Positions 1 through 8,366 of a stretch of DNA of 64,000 nt are shown here, piece by piece. Within the stretch, counting starts at the first letter, position 1; each line of letters starts with the position of its first letter. The translations under genes and the position numbers were made by a program. Origin of the DNA: Halomonas sp. S3-1-1 (GTDB lineage: Bacteria; Pseudomonadota; Gammaproteobacteria; Pseudomonadales; Halomonadaceae); assembly GCF_023757625.1 (NCBI RefSeq), contig NZ_JALGBZ010000002.1, forward strand, positions 434,001 to 498,000, given 5' to 3'. The notes beneath the pieces are model-generated. The model did not search any database, was not told the DNA's origin, and saw only the letters and a list, made by a program, of their open reading frames with translations.

Positions 1-1
1 A

Positions 2-208
2 CTATTGAGCCTGGTATTGATGATCGGTTACGCCGACCCGCTCGCCCGGTCTTACGGGCTCGGGTTTTTTACCGTCATGCTGGTCATCATCGTGCCCATT
101 GCCATCGCCTTCGCCATCGGCTCGCTGGCCTACTTCCTCTGCCAGAAGCTGCGCAAACTGATCGATCCCGATTACGTTAAAAGCCACGAAGAGCGGCTAA
201 AGGGGTAG
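2..208 (+). CDS. C-terminal fragment of a membrane protein
   Basis: The frame is open to the left edge, so this is the end of a longer gene. About 67 residues are visible: a hydrophobic stretch (LGFFTVMLVIIVPIAIAFAI) that probably forms one or two membrane spans, then a basic and acidic tail ending in EERLKG. I do not recognise the family. The stop lies about 12 bp inside the 3' end of the convergent LysR gene. A T-rich hairpin-like stretch at 40-70 lies inside the coding frame and is not taken as a terminator. The internal TTG/ATG codons are not needed as starts because the frame continues upstream. Confidence 0.6.
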   Translation, partial: LLSLVLMIGYADPLARSYGLGFFTVMLVIIVPIAIAFAIGSLAYFLCQKLRKLIDPDYVKSHEERLKG

Positions 209-1126
209 CGTCTCGTTGCGCGTTTGAGACTTGAGTCGCGTGATGAAGTCCTCGATCAGCGGTGAGGTGTTCTCGCGGTGCCAGTTCACGTTGAGCGCCA
301 AGCTCGCGTCGGGCCTGCCGGGCAGCGGCGCCAGCGCGCAAAATACCACGCCGTCCAGGCGTAGTGATCGCGCAATCGAGGCGGGCACCAGCGCCACGCC
401 CAGCCCGCTCGCCACCAGGCCCAGTAGCGTCGTTAGCTGAGCCGCCTCCTGCTGGATATTCGGTGTAAATCCCGCTGCCTGGCACAGCGCCATCAGCTGG
501 TGGTGATAGCCCGGCCCCAGAGCGCGCGGGGTGAAGACGAAGTCGCTTTCGGCAAAATCGCCCAGAGCGACCGGCTCATTGCTGGCCGCGCTCTTCGCGC
601 CGGGGTGGTCGGTGGGCAGCGCCAGCAGGATGGCCTCCGTCAGCACCTGTCGGGTTTCGATGACCGCCGGCAGCGCCAGCTCGCGCATCAGCGCCACGTC
701 GACCTCGCCGGCAACGAGCGCCTCGAGCTGACGCGCCGAGGGCATCTCGCGCAGGTCGAGCTCGACCTCGGGAAGGGCTCGGCGAAACGCGCGCAGCGTC
801 TCGAGGACCGGGGTATAGCCGGCCAGCGATAGCGTGGCGATGGTCAGCCGGCCCGCGACGCCGTCGGCCACGCGGCGCGCGCGGCCGATGCCGGCATCAA
901 GCGTGTCGAGCGTGGCGTAGGCGGTTTCCAGAAAGGCGCGGCCGGCCGGGGTCAGAGCAACACTTCGCCGACTGCGGGTCAGCGCCGCAAACCCCAAACG
1001 CGCCTCGAGTTTGGCGATGGCCTGGCTCAAGGCCGGCTGCGCCATATGCAGGCGCGCGGCGGCGCGGTGAAAGTGTAGCTCCTCGGCCACGACGATGAAC
1101 TGCCTGAGCAGTCGGGTCTCGATCAT
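197..1126 (-). CDS. LysR family transcriptional regulator
   Basis: LysR-type regulator of 309 residues, the normal family length. The N-terminal winged helix-turn-helix is at about residues 1-60 (LRQFIVVAEELHFHRAAARL, then QPALSQAIAKLEARLG). A periplasmic-binding-protein-like effector domain follows. The ATG at 1126 has a GAGG box seven bases upstream. It is divergent from the SDR-lactonase-lyase operon across a 166-bp AT-rich spacer, so it probably controls that operon, as is usual for LysR genes. The effector is unknown. Its 3' end overlaps the preceding convergent gene. Confidence 0.9.
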   Translation of the reverse strand: MIETRLLRQFIVVAEELHFHRAAARLHMAQPALSQAIAKLEARLGFAALTRSRRSVALTPAGRAFLETAYATLDTLDAGIGRARRVADGVAGRLTIATLSLAGYTPVLETLRAFRRALPEVELDLREMPSARQLEALVAGEVDVALMRELALPAVIETRQVLTEAILLALPTDHPGAKSAASNEPVALGDFAESDFVFTPRALGPGYHHQLMALCQAAGFTPNIQQEAAQLTTLLGLVASGLGVALVPASIARSLRLDGVVFCALAPLPGRPDASLALNVNWHRENTSPLIEDFITRLKSQTRNETLPL

Positions 1127-1292
1127 TGCAGGGCCTCGGCGTCAGGCGAAACGTTCTGATACTTTAAACCAACGCGGGGCAGGCCGGTAATACGTGTTGC
1201 CTATCATAGTCGCGCTCGAACAGTATTAGATAAAAATGATTCAACGCGTACCTTGAAAGGCGTTCACCCACGCCATTTCGAGGAGGCGCACC

Positions 1293-2168
1293 ATGTCATT
1301 TCAAGACAAGACGGCCATCATCACCGGCGGCGGCCGAGGGCTCGGCTGGGCCTACGCGGCGGCACTCGCCCGCGCCGGGGCAAACGTCGTGATCAGCGAC
1401 AGCGGCGCCGACCGTGACGGCAGCGGCGCGGATACCGCCATTGCCGATCACGCTGCGGCGGCGCTCACGCGGGAAGGGCATCGCGCCATCGCCCACGGCG
1501 GGGCGCTGGAGGAGGAAGCCGAGTGCCAGGCGCTAGTTGAGCGCACCCTGGCCACCTTCAGTGGGTTGGATATCGTCATCCATAACGCCGGCTGGGTCGG
1601 CTACCAGCGCATCGAAGACGCCGAGGCGGCGTTTCTCGCGCGTTCGCTTTCGGTCAACGTCTGGGCGCCGAGCTGGCTTGCCAAATACGCCTGGCCCGCG
1701 CTCAAAGTGTCCAGGGCCCCGCGCATCGTGTTCACCACGTCTGATCGCGCGATGTACCTGCGCTACGGGCAGAAGGGGCTTGGGGCCTACGCGGCGGGCA
1801 AAATGGCTCAGGTAGGCCTCATGAACGCGCTGGCCTTCGAGGGCGCCGAACACGGCATTCGGGCGAACGCCGTTTCGCCGGTGGCCAGAACGCGCATGTG
1901 GGGCGAAACCGGCGAGCCTTCGGATCTCAAGCCCGAGTGGGTGACGCCGGGCGTGCTGTATCTGGCAAGCGAGCGGTGCCAGGAGAGCGGCTATATCCTG
2001 CGCGCCAGCAACGGCCAGTTCAGCGCGACCCGGTTCGAGGAGAACACGGGAGTGGACTACCCGCGCGACCTGAACCGCGTCAGCGCAGCGAGCCTCGACG
2101 AGGTGGCTTGTTGCTGGGCACAGATCAAGCAAGCGCACGCTACCGGTGGCGCTCATGTACCGGGCTGA
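1293..2168 (+). CDS. SDR family oxidoreductase
   Basis: Short-chain dehydrogenase/reductase of 291 residues, somewhat longer than the classical 250. The Rossmann cofactor motif TGGGRGLG is at residues 11-18, NAG at 98-100, and the catalytic Ser150, Tyr166 and Lys170 are present (YAAGK). It should oxidise or reduce a hydroxyl/keto group with NAD(P). It is first in an operon with a lactonase (overlapping its 3' end) and a DHDPS-like lyase. That order suggests oxidation of a sugar to its lactone, which is inference. The start has GAGGAGG 8-9 bases upstream. No sugar transporter is adjacent. Confidence 0.9.
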   Translation: MSFQDKTAIITGGGRGLGWAYAAALARAGANVVISDSGADRDGSGADTAIADHAAAALTREGHRAIAHGGALEEEAECQALVERTLATFSGLDIVIHNAGWVGYQRIEDAEAAFLARSLSVNVWAPSWLAKYAWPALKVSRAPRIVFTTSDRAMYLRYGQKGLGAYAAGKMAQVGLMNALAFEGAEHGIRANAVSPVARTRMWGETGEPSDLKPEWVTPGVLYLASERCQESGYILRASNGQFSATRFEENTGVDYPRDLNRVSAASLDEVACCWAQIKQAHATGGAHVPG

Positions 2169-3036
2169 GGTCAGGCGCTTTGCGTGCGTGCAGGCGGCGC
2201 TTGGCGAAAGCCCGGTGTGGGAGGCGCGCACCGCAACGCTCTACTTCGTCGATATCAGCGGCGGCAAGCTTCACGCGCTGGATGCGACAGGCCGCCTCGA
2301 AACGCTCTATTCGTCCAGGGCACCCTTGGGCGCGCTGGCGCTTACCGAGTCCGGGAAGCTGCTGCTGGCCGAAGGCGCGCGAGTGGCGCTGTTCGACCCC
2401 GGTACGCGGCGCATCGAGCGAACCTCCCGGCCGGTGAGCCTGGCGCCAAGCCGGCGCTTCAACGACGGCGCCTTTGACCCGCGGGGGCGCTTCGTCAGCG
2501 GCCTGATGGATGAGCACCATGCAAGCGAAAGCGGCCGGCTCTACCGCTTCGAAAGCGATTTCTCTGCCACACCGCTGTACGAGGGAATGGGGCTTCCGAA
2601 CGGCCTGGCATGGAGCCGGGATGGCGAGCGCCTTTATTTCGTGGACTCGATCGCACGGCGAATTTTGCAAGCGTCGTACTCACCGGGATTTGGGGCGCTT
2701 GACCGCGTGGACACCTTCGTTGATACCTCCGCGCACCCTGGGCGGCCGGACGGGCTGGCCATGGACGAGGAGGGCGGGCTCTGGGTCTGCCAGTTTGGCG
2801 GGGCCTGCTTGCTGCGCTTTAACGGCTGTGGTGAACTGACCGACCGGCTTTCGATGCCTGTACTTCGGCCCACCAGCGCCTGCTTTGGCGGTGCCGACAT
2901 GAGAACGCTCTTCGTGACCTCGGCGCGTTTTGGCATGCGCAATGACGAGCTTGCGCGTTATCCTGCCTCCGGCGACGTTTTCACGGGGCGCCTGCCGGTT
3001 GCCGGCCTGCCGCGCTATCGTGGCAGCATAGCGTGA
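2155..3036 (+). CDS. SMP-30/gluconolactonase family protein
   Basis: Six-bladed beta-propeller hydrolase of the SMP-30/gluconolactonase/LRE family, 293 residues from the ATG at 2155. A GTG at 2146 is also possible. Both starts lie inside the end of the SDR gene, implying translational coupling. Family motifs are visible: ESPVWE near the start, RFNDGAFD and a PNGLAWS segment in the middle, and RPDGLAMD later, which carry the metal-binding Glu, Asn and Asp residues. These enzymes hydrolyse sugar lactones to the acids. Set between a dehydrogenase and a sugar-acid lyase, a lactonase step fits well, but the substrate cannot be read from sequence. Confidence 0.88.
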   Translation: MYRAEVRRFACVQAALGESPVWEARTATLYFVDISGGKLHALDATGRLETLYSSRAPLGALALTESGKLLLAEGARVALFDPGTRRIERTSRPVSLAPSRRFNDGAFDPRGRFVSGLMDEHHASESGRLYRFESDFSATPLYEGMGLPNGLAWSRDGERLYFVDSIARRILQASYSPGFGALDRVDTFVDTSAHPGRPDGLAMDEEGGLWVCQFGGACLLRFNGCGELTDRLSMPVLRPTSACFGGADMRTLFVTSARFGMRNDELARYPASGDVFTGRLPVAGLPRYRGSIA

Positions 3037-3074
3037 GCGTCGATTTCTACCCCGCTTTCGAAAAGGAGTCGCCC

Positions 3075-3971
3075 ATGTTCACCGGCCTGAGTGCCTTTCC
3101 CTTGACGCCCGTAAGCGAACAGGGCGTTCGCGAGGATGAATTCACGCACTTCGTGGCGCGGCTGGCGAGCGCGCGGGTGGATTCCATCGGCGTGCTGGGC
3201 TCGACCGGCAACTACATGTACCTGTCTCGCGAGGCGCGCGCCCGGGTCACGCGACTGGCAGTGGACAGTGCCGGTGACGTGCCGGTCGTGGCCGGCATCG
3301 GCGCGCTTTCCACCCGCGAGGTGATCCGCTTGGCCGAGGATGCTCAGAAGGCCGGGGCGAGCGGGGTGCTGCTGGCGCCGGTGTCGTATCAAACGCTGAC
3401 CGAGGAAGAAGCGTTCTGCCACTACAAGGCGGTGTGCGACACCCTCGATGTGCCGCTATGCGTTTACGACAACCCGGGCACCACGCATTTCGCTTTCAGC
3501 GACGCGCTGCACGCCCGCATTGCAGCGCTTCCCCGGGTGGCTTCGATCAAGATTCCGCCGGTGCCGCTGGATCGGGACGCGGCCCAAACGCGCATCGAGC
3601 GGCTGCGCGCGCTGATTCCCGATGACGTCACCATCGGCATCAGCGGCGACCCGGCGGCGGCCACCGCCCTGGCGGCTGGCTGTGACGGCTGGTACTCGGT
3701 GCTGGGCGGACTCTTTCCCGACGCCGCACTCGCGATCACCCGCGCCGCCCAGGCCGGCAACATCGAGGATGCCCGGCGTGTGTCGGCGACCTTCGAGCCG
3801 CTCTGGGCGCTGTATCGCGAGCACGGCAGCCTGCGCGTCATCGCCACCGCGGCCGAGGTGCTGGGGCTTGCGAGCGCGCCGTGCCTACCGCTGCCGCTCA
3901 AAACGCTGACGGGCGAGGCGCGCCAACGCGTCGAGCGCTTTTGCGACCTCGCGCTGGATCATACGCGCTAG
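3075..3971 (+). CDS. Dihydrodipicolinate synthase family lyase/dehydratase
   Basis: TIM-barrel Schiff-base lyase of the DHDPS/N-acetylneuraminate lyase family, 298 residues. I chose the ATG at 3075 because AAAAGGAG lies 8 bases upstream; a longer frame from 3033 has no such site. The Schiff-base lysine is in SIKIP (about residue 159) and the catalytic tyrosine is in VYDNPG (about 131). The usual GTTGE motif reads GSTGN here, which argues against true DapA. In this operon it is more likely a keto-deoxy sugar acid dehydratase or aldolase acting after the dehydrogenase and lactonase. The exact substrate is unknown. Confidence 0.85.
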   Translation: MFTGLSAFPLTPVSEQGVREDEFTHFVARLASARVDSIGVLGSTGNYMYLSREARARVTRLAVDSAGDVPVVAGIGALSTREVIRLAEDAQKAGASGVLLAPVSYQTLTEEEAFCHYKAVCDTLDVPLCVYDNPGTTHFAFSDALHARIAALPRVASIKIPPVPLDRDAAQTRIERLRALIPDDVTIGISGDPAAATALAAGCDGWYSVLGGLFPDAALAITRAAQAGNIEDARRVSATFEPLWALYREHGSLRVIATAAEVLGLASAPCLPLPLKTLTGEARQRVERFCDLALDHTR

Positions 3972-3991
3972 ATAATTTGGACGAGCGCTCG

Positions 3992-4927
3992 ATGCCAAAC
4001 GAGAAAACGCCGGCCGCGGCGGAGAAAAGCGCCGCCACCGCTTGGGTGTGGGACGATACCCGCGCTTTTCTGGCCGTGGCGCGCCACGGAACGCTGAGCG
4101 GGGCGGCGGGGGCGCTGGGGCTCGGCATTGCCACGCTCTCCCGGCGCATCGAGCGCCTCGAAAGTTCGCTCGAAGTGGCGCTGTTCATCCGGCTTCAGTC
4201 GGGCTACCGGTTGACCGAGGCGGGTACGGCGCTAGTGGAAAACGCTGAGGCGATGGAGGCCGCCGCCGCGGCCATCGCCTTCGGCGCCGGGCAGATGCGT
4301 CTACCCACCGGCCGGGTGCGCTTGGCCACGGCGGAAAACCTGGCGACCGAGCTGGTGCTGCCGGCGCTGCCAGAACTGTACCGCCGCTACCCGGGGCTCA
4401 CCCTCGAGCTTGTCACCGATATCACCACGGTCAACCTGCACCGCCGCGATGCGGATCTGGCGCTGCGCATGGTCAGGCCTACGCGGGGTAACGTGACGCT
4501 ACGGCGGCTGGGCACGCTGGGCTACGGCGCCTATGCGAGTACCGACTACGCCGCCAGGCGAGAAGCAAGCGCAGACTTCGACGAAGACGCGATCATTGCC
4601 TGGAGCGAGGAGTACGCCCATTTGCCGGTGGCCAGGTGGTGCGAAGCCGTGCTGAAAGGCCGCGCGCCGGTATTGACGACGACCTCGGTGGCGACCCAAG
4701 TGGCAGCGGCGCAGGCGGGCATCGGGGTGGCGGCGCTGCCGCACCTGGTGGCTCAGCGCGCAGGGCTTGCGTGCCTCTCAATCGATATCGACGTGGCCCA
4801 GCCGATCTACCTGGTGAGCCAGACCGATATCGCATCGTCGATGAGAATACGCGCCGTGGCGGATTTTCTGGCAGAGCTCGTCAGCCGCCACCAGGAACGC
4901 CTCAGCGGGCGGGGGGCGGCGAGCTAG
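3992..4927 (+). CDS. LysR family transcriptional regulator
   Basis: LysR-type regulator of about 311 residues from the ATG at 3992. The frame runs open further upstream into the preceding gene, but that extension is not LysR-like. The DNA-binding region begins about residue 20 (WDDTRAFLAVARHGTLSGAA) and includes LGIATLSRRIERLE, typical of the subgroup that acts on nearby oxidoreductases. It lies 20 bp after the lyase gene on the same strand, so it is probably cotranscribed with the sugar-acid operon. That gives the cluster two LysR genes, one at each end. Confidence 0.88.
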   Translation: MPNEKTPAAAEKSAATAWVWDDTRAFLAVARHGTLSGAAGALGLGIATLSRRIERLESSLEVALFIRLQSGYRLTEAGTALVENAEAMEAAAAAIAFGAGQMRLPTGRVRLATAENLATELVLPALPELYRRYPGLTLELVTDITTVNLHRRDADLALRMVRPTRGNVTLRRLGTLGYGAYASTDYAARREASADFDEDAIIAWSEEYAHLPVARWCEAVLKGRAPVLTTTSVATQVAAAQAGIGVAALPHLVAQRAGLACLSIDIDVAQPIYLVSQTDIASSMRIRAVADFLAELVSRHQERLSGRGAAS

Positions 4928-4933
4928 CCGGGT

Positions 4934-5860
4934 CTATTCGGTCAGCTCGAGCAAGCGGTCCGGGTAGTTGGTGAACAGGCCGTCGACGCCCCAGTCGAGC
5001 AGGCGCTGCATTTCGTTCGCGTCGTTGACCGTGTAGACATGCACCGCCAGGCCGTTCTCCTGGGCCTGATGAACGAACTCTTCCGTGATGACCGGTTCGT
5101 CATCAAACAGGTAGTTGGTGCCCAATCCCACGGCGTAATCCGCCACGACCTGGAAGTCCGCGTCGGTAATCTCGTCCGGGCCTGGGGTGACGCCGGTCCA
5201 CTCCGTCAGATGGCCTTCGTTCTCGTCATCCGGGGAGTACCACACCAGCTGAATCAGCGGGATGTCCGCGTTCAGGTCGTGGATCTTCAAAAGGCTTTCC
5301 TGATCGAAGGACTGGATCAGCACGCGGCCGGTCTCGATCATGTCATAGGCTTCCAGCCGGCGCACCAGCCCCTCTTCCACGCCCGGGTTGAGCGCCGGCG
5401 ACTTGGTTTCCAGGTAGTACCGCGCGTCCTGGCCGAAGCGGTTGAATACCTCTTCCAGCGTCAGGATGTGGGCGCCTTCAAACGCCTCGTTGGCAAGCGC
5501 GGGGTTCTCCTCGTTGAACCAGCTGCCGGTATCCAGCTCCTTCAGCTCGGCAAGCGAGTAATCGTTGATATGCCCTTCACCGTTGCTGGTGCGCTCCAGG
5601 GTGTCGTCGTGAAAGGCGACCAGCTCGCCGTCAGACGTCATTTGAACGTCCAGCTCCAGGTAGTCCGCGCCCCACGCGTGGGCGAGCTCCAGCGCCGCCA
5701 TGCTGCTTTCCGGCGCGTGGCCGCTGGCGCCGCGGTGGGCGATCACCTGAAACGACTCGAGATCCTTTAGCTGCTGCTCCAGCGGCGTTTGAGCCTGCAC
5801 GCAAGAGGCGGCAGCGAAAAGACCTAGAGACAGCGCACCTAGAGAAGGAAGGCGTTGCAT
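4934..5860 (-). CDS. Secreted glycerophosphodiester phosphodiesterase
   Basis: GDPD-family enzyme of 308 residues with an N-terminal signal peptide (LGALSLGLFAAAS, likely cleavage after VQA near residue 23), hence periplasmic, as for GlpQ. Catalytic features are visible: HRGA at residues 42-45, the Glu69/Asp71 metal pair in ELDV, and His84-Asp85 in FHDD. It should hydrolyse glycerophosphodiesters to glycerol-3-phosphate plus an alcohol. The ATG at 5860 has AAGGAG 6 bases upstream; the longer open frame to 6067 is rejected. It converges on the LysR gene with only 6 bp between stops. No glycerol-phosphate transporter is nearby. Confidence 0.9.
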   Translation of the reverse strand: MQRLPSLGALSLGLFAAASCVQAQTPLEQQLKDLESFQVIAHRGASGHAPESSMAALELAHAWGADYLELDVQMTSDGELVAFHDDTLERTSNGEGHINDYSLAELKELDTGSWFNEENPALANEAFEGAHILTLEEVFNRFGQDARYYLETKSPALNPGVEEGLVRRLEAYDMIETGRVLIQSFDQESLLKIHDLNADIPLIQLVWYSPDDENEGHLTEWTGVTPGPDEITDADFQVVADYAVGLGTNYLFDDEPVITEEFVHQAQENGLAVHVYTVNDANEMQRLLDWGVDGLFTNYPDRLLELTE

Positions 5861-5955
5861 GGACACTCCTTTTATTGAACGTTTGATCAATAACCCTACC
5901 CCTTTTCCCGGGCGATTCCAAACCGTGGGGTCGCCACCGAACGTGCGTGTCGCGT

Positions 5956-6399
5956 CTAGGCGCCGGACGAGACCAGCAAGCGCGCCCCGGGGCCTTCTTC
6001 GGCCAGGTGGTCGTCCGGGTTGCGCAGCGGGCAGTCGGCGAGAGACAGACAGCCGCAGCCGATGCACCGGTCCATCTGGTTACGCAGCTGCATCAAGCTT
6101 TCCATCCGGCGATCGATCTCCTCGCGCCAGGCGGCGGTGATCGCCTGCCAGTCCGCTGCACTCAGCGGGCGATCGGAGGGAATCGAATCCAGGTGCGCCT
6201 TGGTCATTGCCAGCGGAATACCGGCTCGCTGGGCGATGCGAATCACCGCGACCCGGCGCAGTACGCTACGCGGGTAGCGGCGCTGATTGCCGCTGGTTCG
6301 CCAAGACTGAATTAGCCCCTTGGACTCGTAGAAGTGAAGCGTCGATACGCGCACGCCGCTGCGCTTGGCGACGTCGCCAACGGATAAGTCGGTAGCCAT
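5956..6399 (-). CDS. soxR: Redox-sensitive transcriptional activator SoxR
   Basis: MerR-family regulator of 147 residues. The N-terminal winged helix starts at [11 protein letters not shown], followed by the dimerisation helix. The C-terminal cluster has the SoxR spacing C-x2-C-x-C-x5-C (Cys112, 115, 117, 123), which holds the [2Fe-2S] centre sensing redox-cycling compounds. No soxS gene is present. Outside the enterics SoxR usually controls oxidoreductases and pumps directly, which matches the divergent dehydrogenase-like gene. Two SoxR-box-like palindromes lie in the 176-bp spacer, one only 12 bp from this start codon. A promoter read through that box would give a nearly leaderless soxR mRNA. 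Confidence 0.95.
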   Translation of the reverse strand: MATDLSVGDVAKRSGVRVSTLHFYESKGLIQSWRTSGNQRRYPRSVLRRVAVIRIAQRAGIPLAMTKAHLDSIPSDRPLSAADWQAITAAWREEIDRRMESLMQLRNQMDRCIGCGCLSLADCPLRNPDDHLAEEGPGARLLVSSGA

Positions 6400-6411
6400 G
6401 AGATGTTAAAA

Positions 6412-6429
6412 CCTCGAGTTTAATAAAGG
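6412..6429 (-). promoter_or_regulatory. Candidate SoxR box at the soxR start
   Basis: Eighteen bases which, read on the minus strand, are CCTTTATTAAACTCGAGG. They match the enteric soxS box CCTCAAGTTAACTTGAGG, as I remember it, at 13 of 18 positions. TAACAT, a possible -10, follows 3 bases after the box on the minus strand, the same geometry as at soxS. This suggests autoregulation of soxR. Confidence 0.5.
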
Positions 6430-6485
6430 TATGTTGAGCAATGCCTCTTTAATAAGGCAGTTCGGGTCAAAAATAAACCTGTTGA

Positions 6486-6503
6486 CCTCAACTATGGTCG
6501 AGG
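6486..6503 (+). promoter_or_regulatory. SoxR box / promoter of the divergent oxidoreductase
   Basis: CCTCAACTATGGTCGAGG is an 18-bp imperfect palindrome sitting between TTGACC (6482-6487, -35) and TAGCCT (6507-6512, -10). The -35 to -10 spacer is 19 bp, the over-long spacing typical of MerR-family activated promoters. The layout matches that of the enteric soxS promoter. Confidence 0.72.
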
Positions 6504-6575
6504 TCTTAGCCTTGTGCCGTGGCTGTCGTCGCCACATTCAATCTGTATGTCTTTCACCCAAAGGAGTGACGGCTG

Positions 6576-7649
6576 ATGAAAGCCTGGTACAAGGAAACCC
6601 TTCAAACGCCGCTTGCCTGTGTCGAACGCCCGGATCCCGAATGCCGGCCAGGGGCCGTCGTCGTGGATGTGCGGGCGGTCCACGTGCCCGCCTATCTGAT
6701 GGCGATGGTCGACAGCACCGATATTCCGCTGCCCGTGCCGCTGGTGCTGGGCGCCGGCGGCGTCGGCGTGGTGCGGGAAAAGGCCGATGACGTCTTCAAC
6801 GTGGAGGTTGGGGATGTCGTGGCCCTCGACTCGCTGGTGGAGTCCGGTGATATCGACCACCCCGAAGACGTGCTCATGGGGCTGGGCGAGATAGGCGGGC
6901 GGGGCGAGGACACCGAGGTAGTGGACGCCATGCGCACGCGGTGGCGAAACGGCACCATGGCGCAAAAGGCGCTGCTGCCGAAAGAAGCCGTCACCCGGCT
7001 GCCCGGGGCGGAGCATTTCGATGACCCCGGCCGGCTGGCGTTTCTTACCTGGCTCGGCATCGCCGGGGAGGGTGTCGTGCAGTCCGGCCAACAACCGGGC
7101 GACGTCGTGGCCATTCTGGGCGCCACCGGGCAGATGGGCGGCGCGGCGGTGCTGGTCGCTTTGGCCAAAGGCGCTTCGCGGGTAATCGCGCTGGGTCGCA
7201 ATCAAGCCGCGCTCGAAAAACTGGCCACGCTGGATGCGCGTGTCGTACCCGTCCGTCTGACTGGCGACATCGACCAGGACGCCGCGGCCATCACGGCGGT
7301 GGCAGGGGCCCCGCATGTGGTGATCGACACCATGGGAGACGCTTATAGCGCCAATCCGCTGCTGGCCGGTTTTGCGGCGCTCCGGGATAGCGGCACCCTG
7401 GTGCTGATGGGCGGCGTGCGCCAGGACATTCCGTTTCCCTATGGCGAGGTACTACGCCGTCGGCTGACGATCCGCGGGTCGCGCATTTACCGATCGGAAA
7501 CGGTGCTGTCGATCTGGCGCCTGATCGAGGCCGGGCTGATCGATCTGGATAAAGTAGGCATGGTCGAGGTAGGCATCGACGACCCGAAAGCCGCCATCGA
7601 AACCGCCACCAAAACGACCGGGCTCAACTTCGTGTCACTGAGACCCTGA
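6576..7649 (+). CDS. MDR-family zinc-type alcohol dehydrogenase / quinone oxidoreductase-like protein
   Basis: Medium-chain dehydrogenase/reductase of 357 residues. The N-terminal GroES-like part covers about residues 1-140. The Rossmann motif GATGQMGG follows (about residue 188), then LMGGVRQDIPFPYGE near the C-terminus. The catalytic-zinc cysteine motif of true alcohol dehydrogenases is not obvious, so a zinc-free reductase is likely. AAAGGAG lies 9 bases before the ATG. The SoxR-type promoter upstream makes it a probable SoxR target, perhaps reducing quinones or other redox-cycling compounds. The substrate is unknown. Confidence 0.85.
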   Translation: MKAWYKETLQTPLACVERPDPECRPGAVVVDVRAVHVPAYLMAMVDSTDIPLPVPLVLGAGGVGVVREKADDVFNVEVGDVVALDSLVESGDIDHPEDVLMGLGEIGGRGEDTEVVDAMRTRWRNGTMAQKALLPKEAVTRLPGAEHFDDPGRLAFLTWLGIAGEGVVQSGQQPGDVVAILGATGQMGGAAVLVALAKGASRVIALGRNQAALEKLATLDARVVPVRLTGDIDQDAAAITAVAGAPHVVIDTMGDAYSANPLLAGFAALRDSGTLVLMGGVRQDIPFPYGEVLRRRLTIRGSRIYRSETVLSIWRLIEAGLIDLDKVGMVEVGIDDPKAAIETATKTTGLNFVSLRP

Positions 7650-7665
7650 CGCGCAAGCGGCGCGG

Positions 7666-8211
7666 CTAGTCGCGTCGCTTGGCCAGTTGCTCGATCAACA
7701 GGTTTGCTTCGTTGGGGTGGGTCAAGCGAACGATCTGTATTGAGCGGTACTCAGGATTCAGCGTATCCAGCAGGTAGCGCCGGCGCTGGCGGCGCCAGTA
7801 GGTCAGCATCCATAAAAGAATCGAGTCGCGGCTTAGAAAGGTCTTGCGAAAGGTTTCGCGGTTGCCGGTGCCGGGCCAGAGTTCGCGGCGGGTGACGATG
7901 CGCATGATCGCCCGCTGTAAGGATTGGCGAAAGGTGCGCCAGAAGCCATAGTCGAGCCAGACGATCATATCCACCTCGCGCCACTTGATCGCGCGGGTGC
8001 GGTTGAAGTTGCCGTCCAGCACCCAGCCATCAGGGGCGTCGGCCAGCGCCGCCTCGAGTTTGGGGAAAAACGCATCGTCCGGCGTTTCCTGCCAGTTGGG
8101 GCGCCAGAAGAGCTGGTCGAGCGCAATATGAGGGACGTCCAGCGCCTCGGCAAGTCTTTTCGACAGCGTGCTCTTGCCGCTGCCGCTGGTACCCACGACG
8201 TTGATTTTCAT
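7666..8211 (-). CDS. FlaR-like / adenylate kinase-like P-loop protein
   Basis: Small P-loop NTPase of 181 residues starting at the ATG at 8211; a TTG five codons earlier is less likely. Walker A GTSGSGKST begins at residue 7. A segment with ALDQLFWRPNWQETP follows, then WVLDGNF, and a basic region with RRELWPGTGNRETFRKTF. This arrangement is typical of proteins annotated as DNA topology modulation protein FlaR or adenylate kinase-like AAA family. Their biochemical role is poorly established; a nucleotide or small-molecule kinase is plausible. It converges on the oxidoreductase with 16 bp between stops. Confidence 0.75.
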   Translation of the reverse strand: MKINVVGTSGSGKSTLSKRLAEALDVPHIALDQLFWRPNWQETPDDAFFPKLEAALADAPDGWVLDGNFNRTRAIKWREVDMIVWLDYGFWRTFRQSLQRAIMRIVTRRELWPGTGNRETFRKTFLSRDSILLWMLTYWRRQRRRYLLDTLNPEYRSIQIVRLTHPNEANLLIEQLAKRRD

Positions 8212-8366
8212 GGTGCCGGCCTTCAAAACGGCGCGCCAGTCTACGCAGGTGCCTTTAACCTGGCAACCTGGAGGCGCGAGACGCCGGACTATGATTGAAT
8301 AAGACGTTCTGAATTCAGTCGGCGGCCAGCAGGGTCACCACCCACCGATAAAAAAGGAAATATCCC

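Noticed and set aside
40..70. Hairpin followed by T-run resembling a terminator
   Set aside because: It lies inside the coding frame of the first gene, which continues through it.
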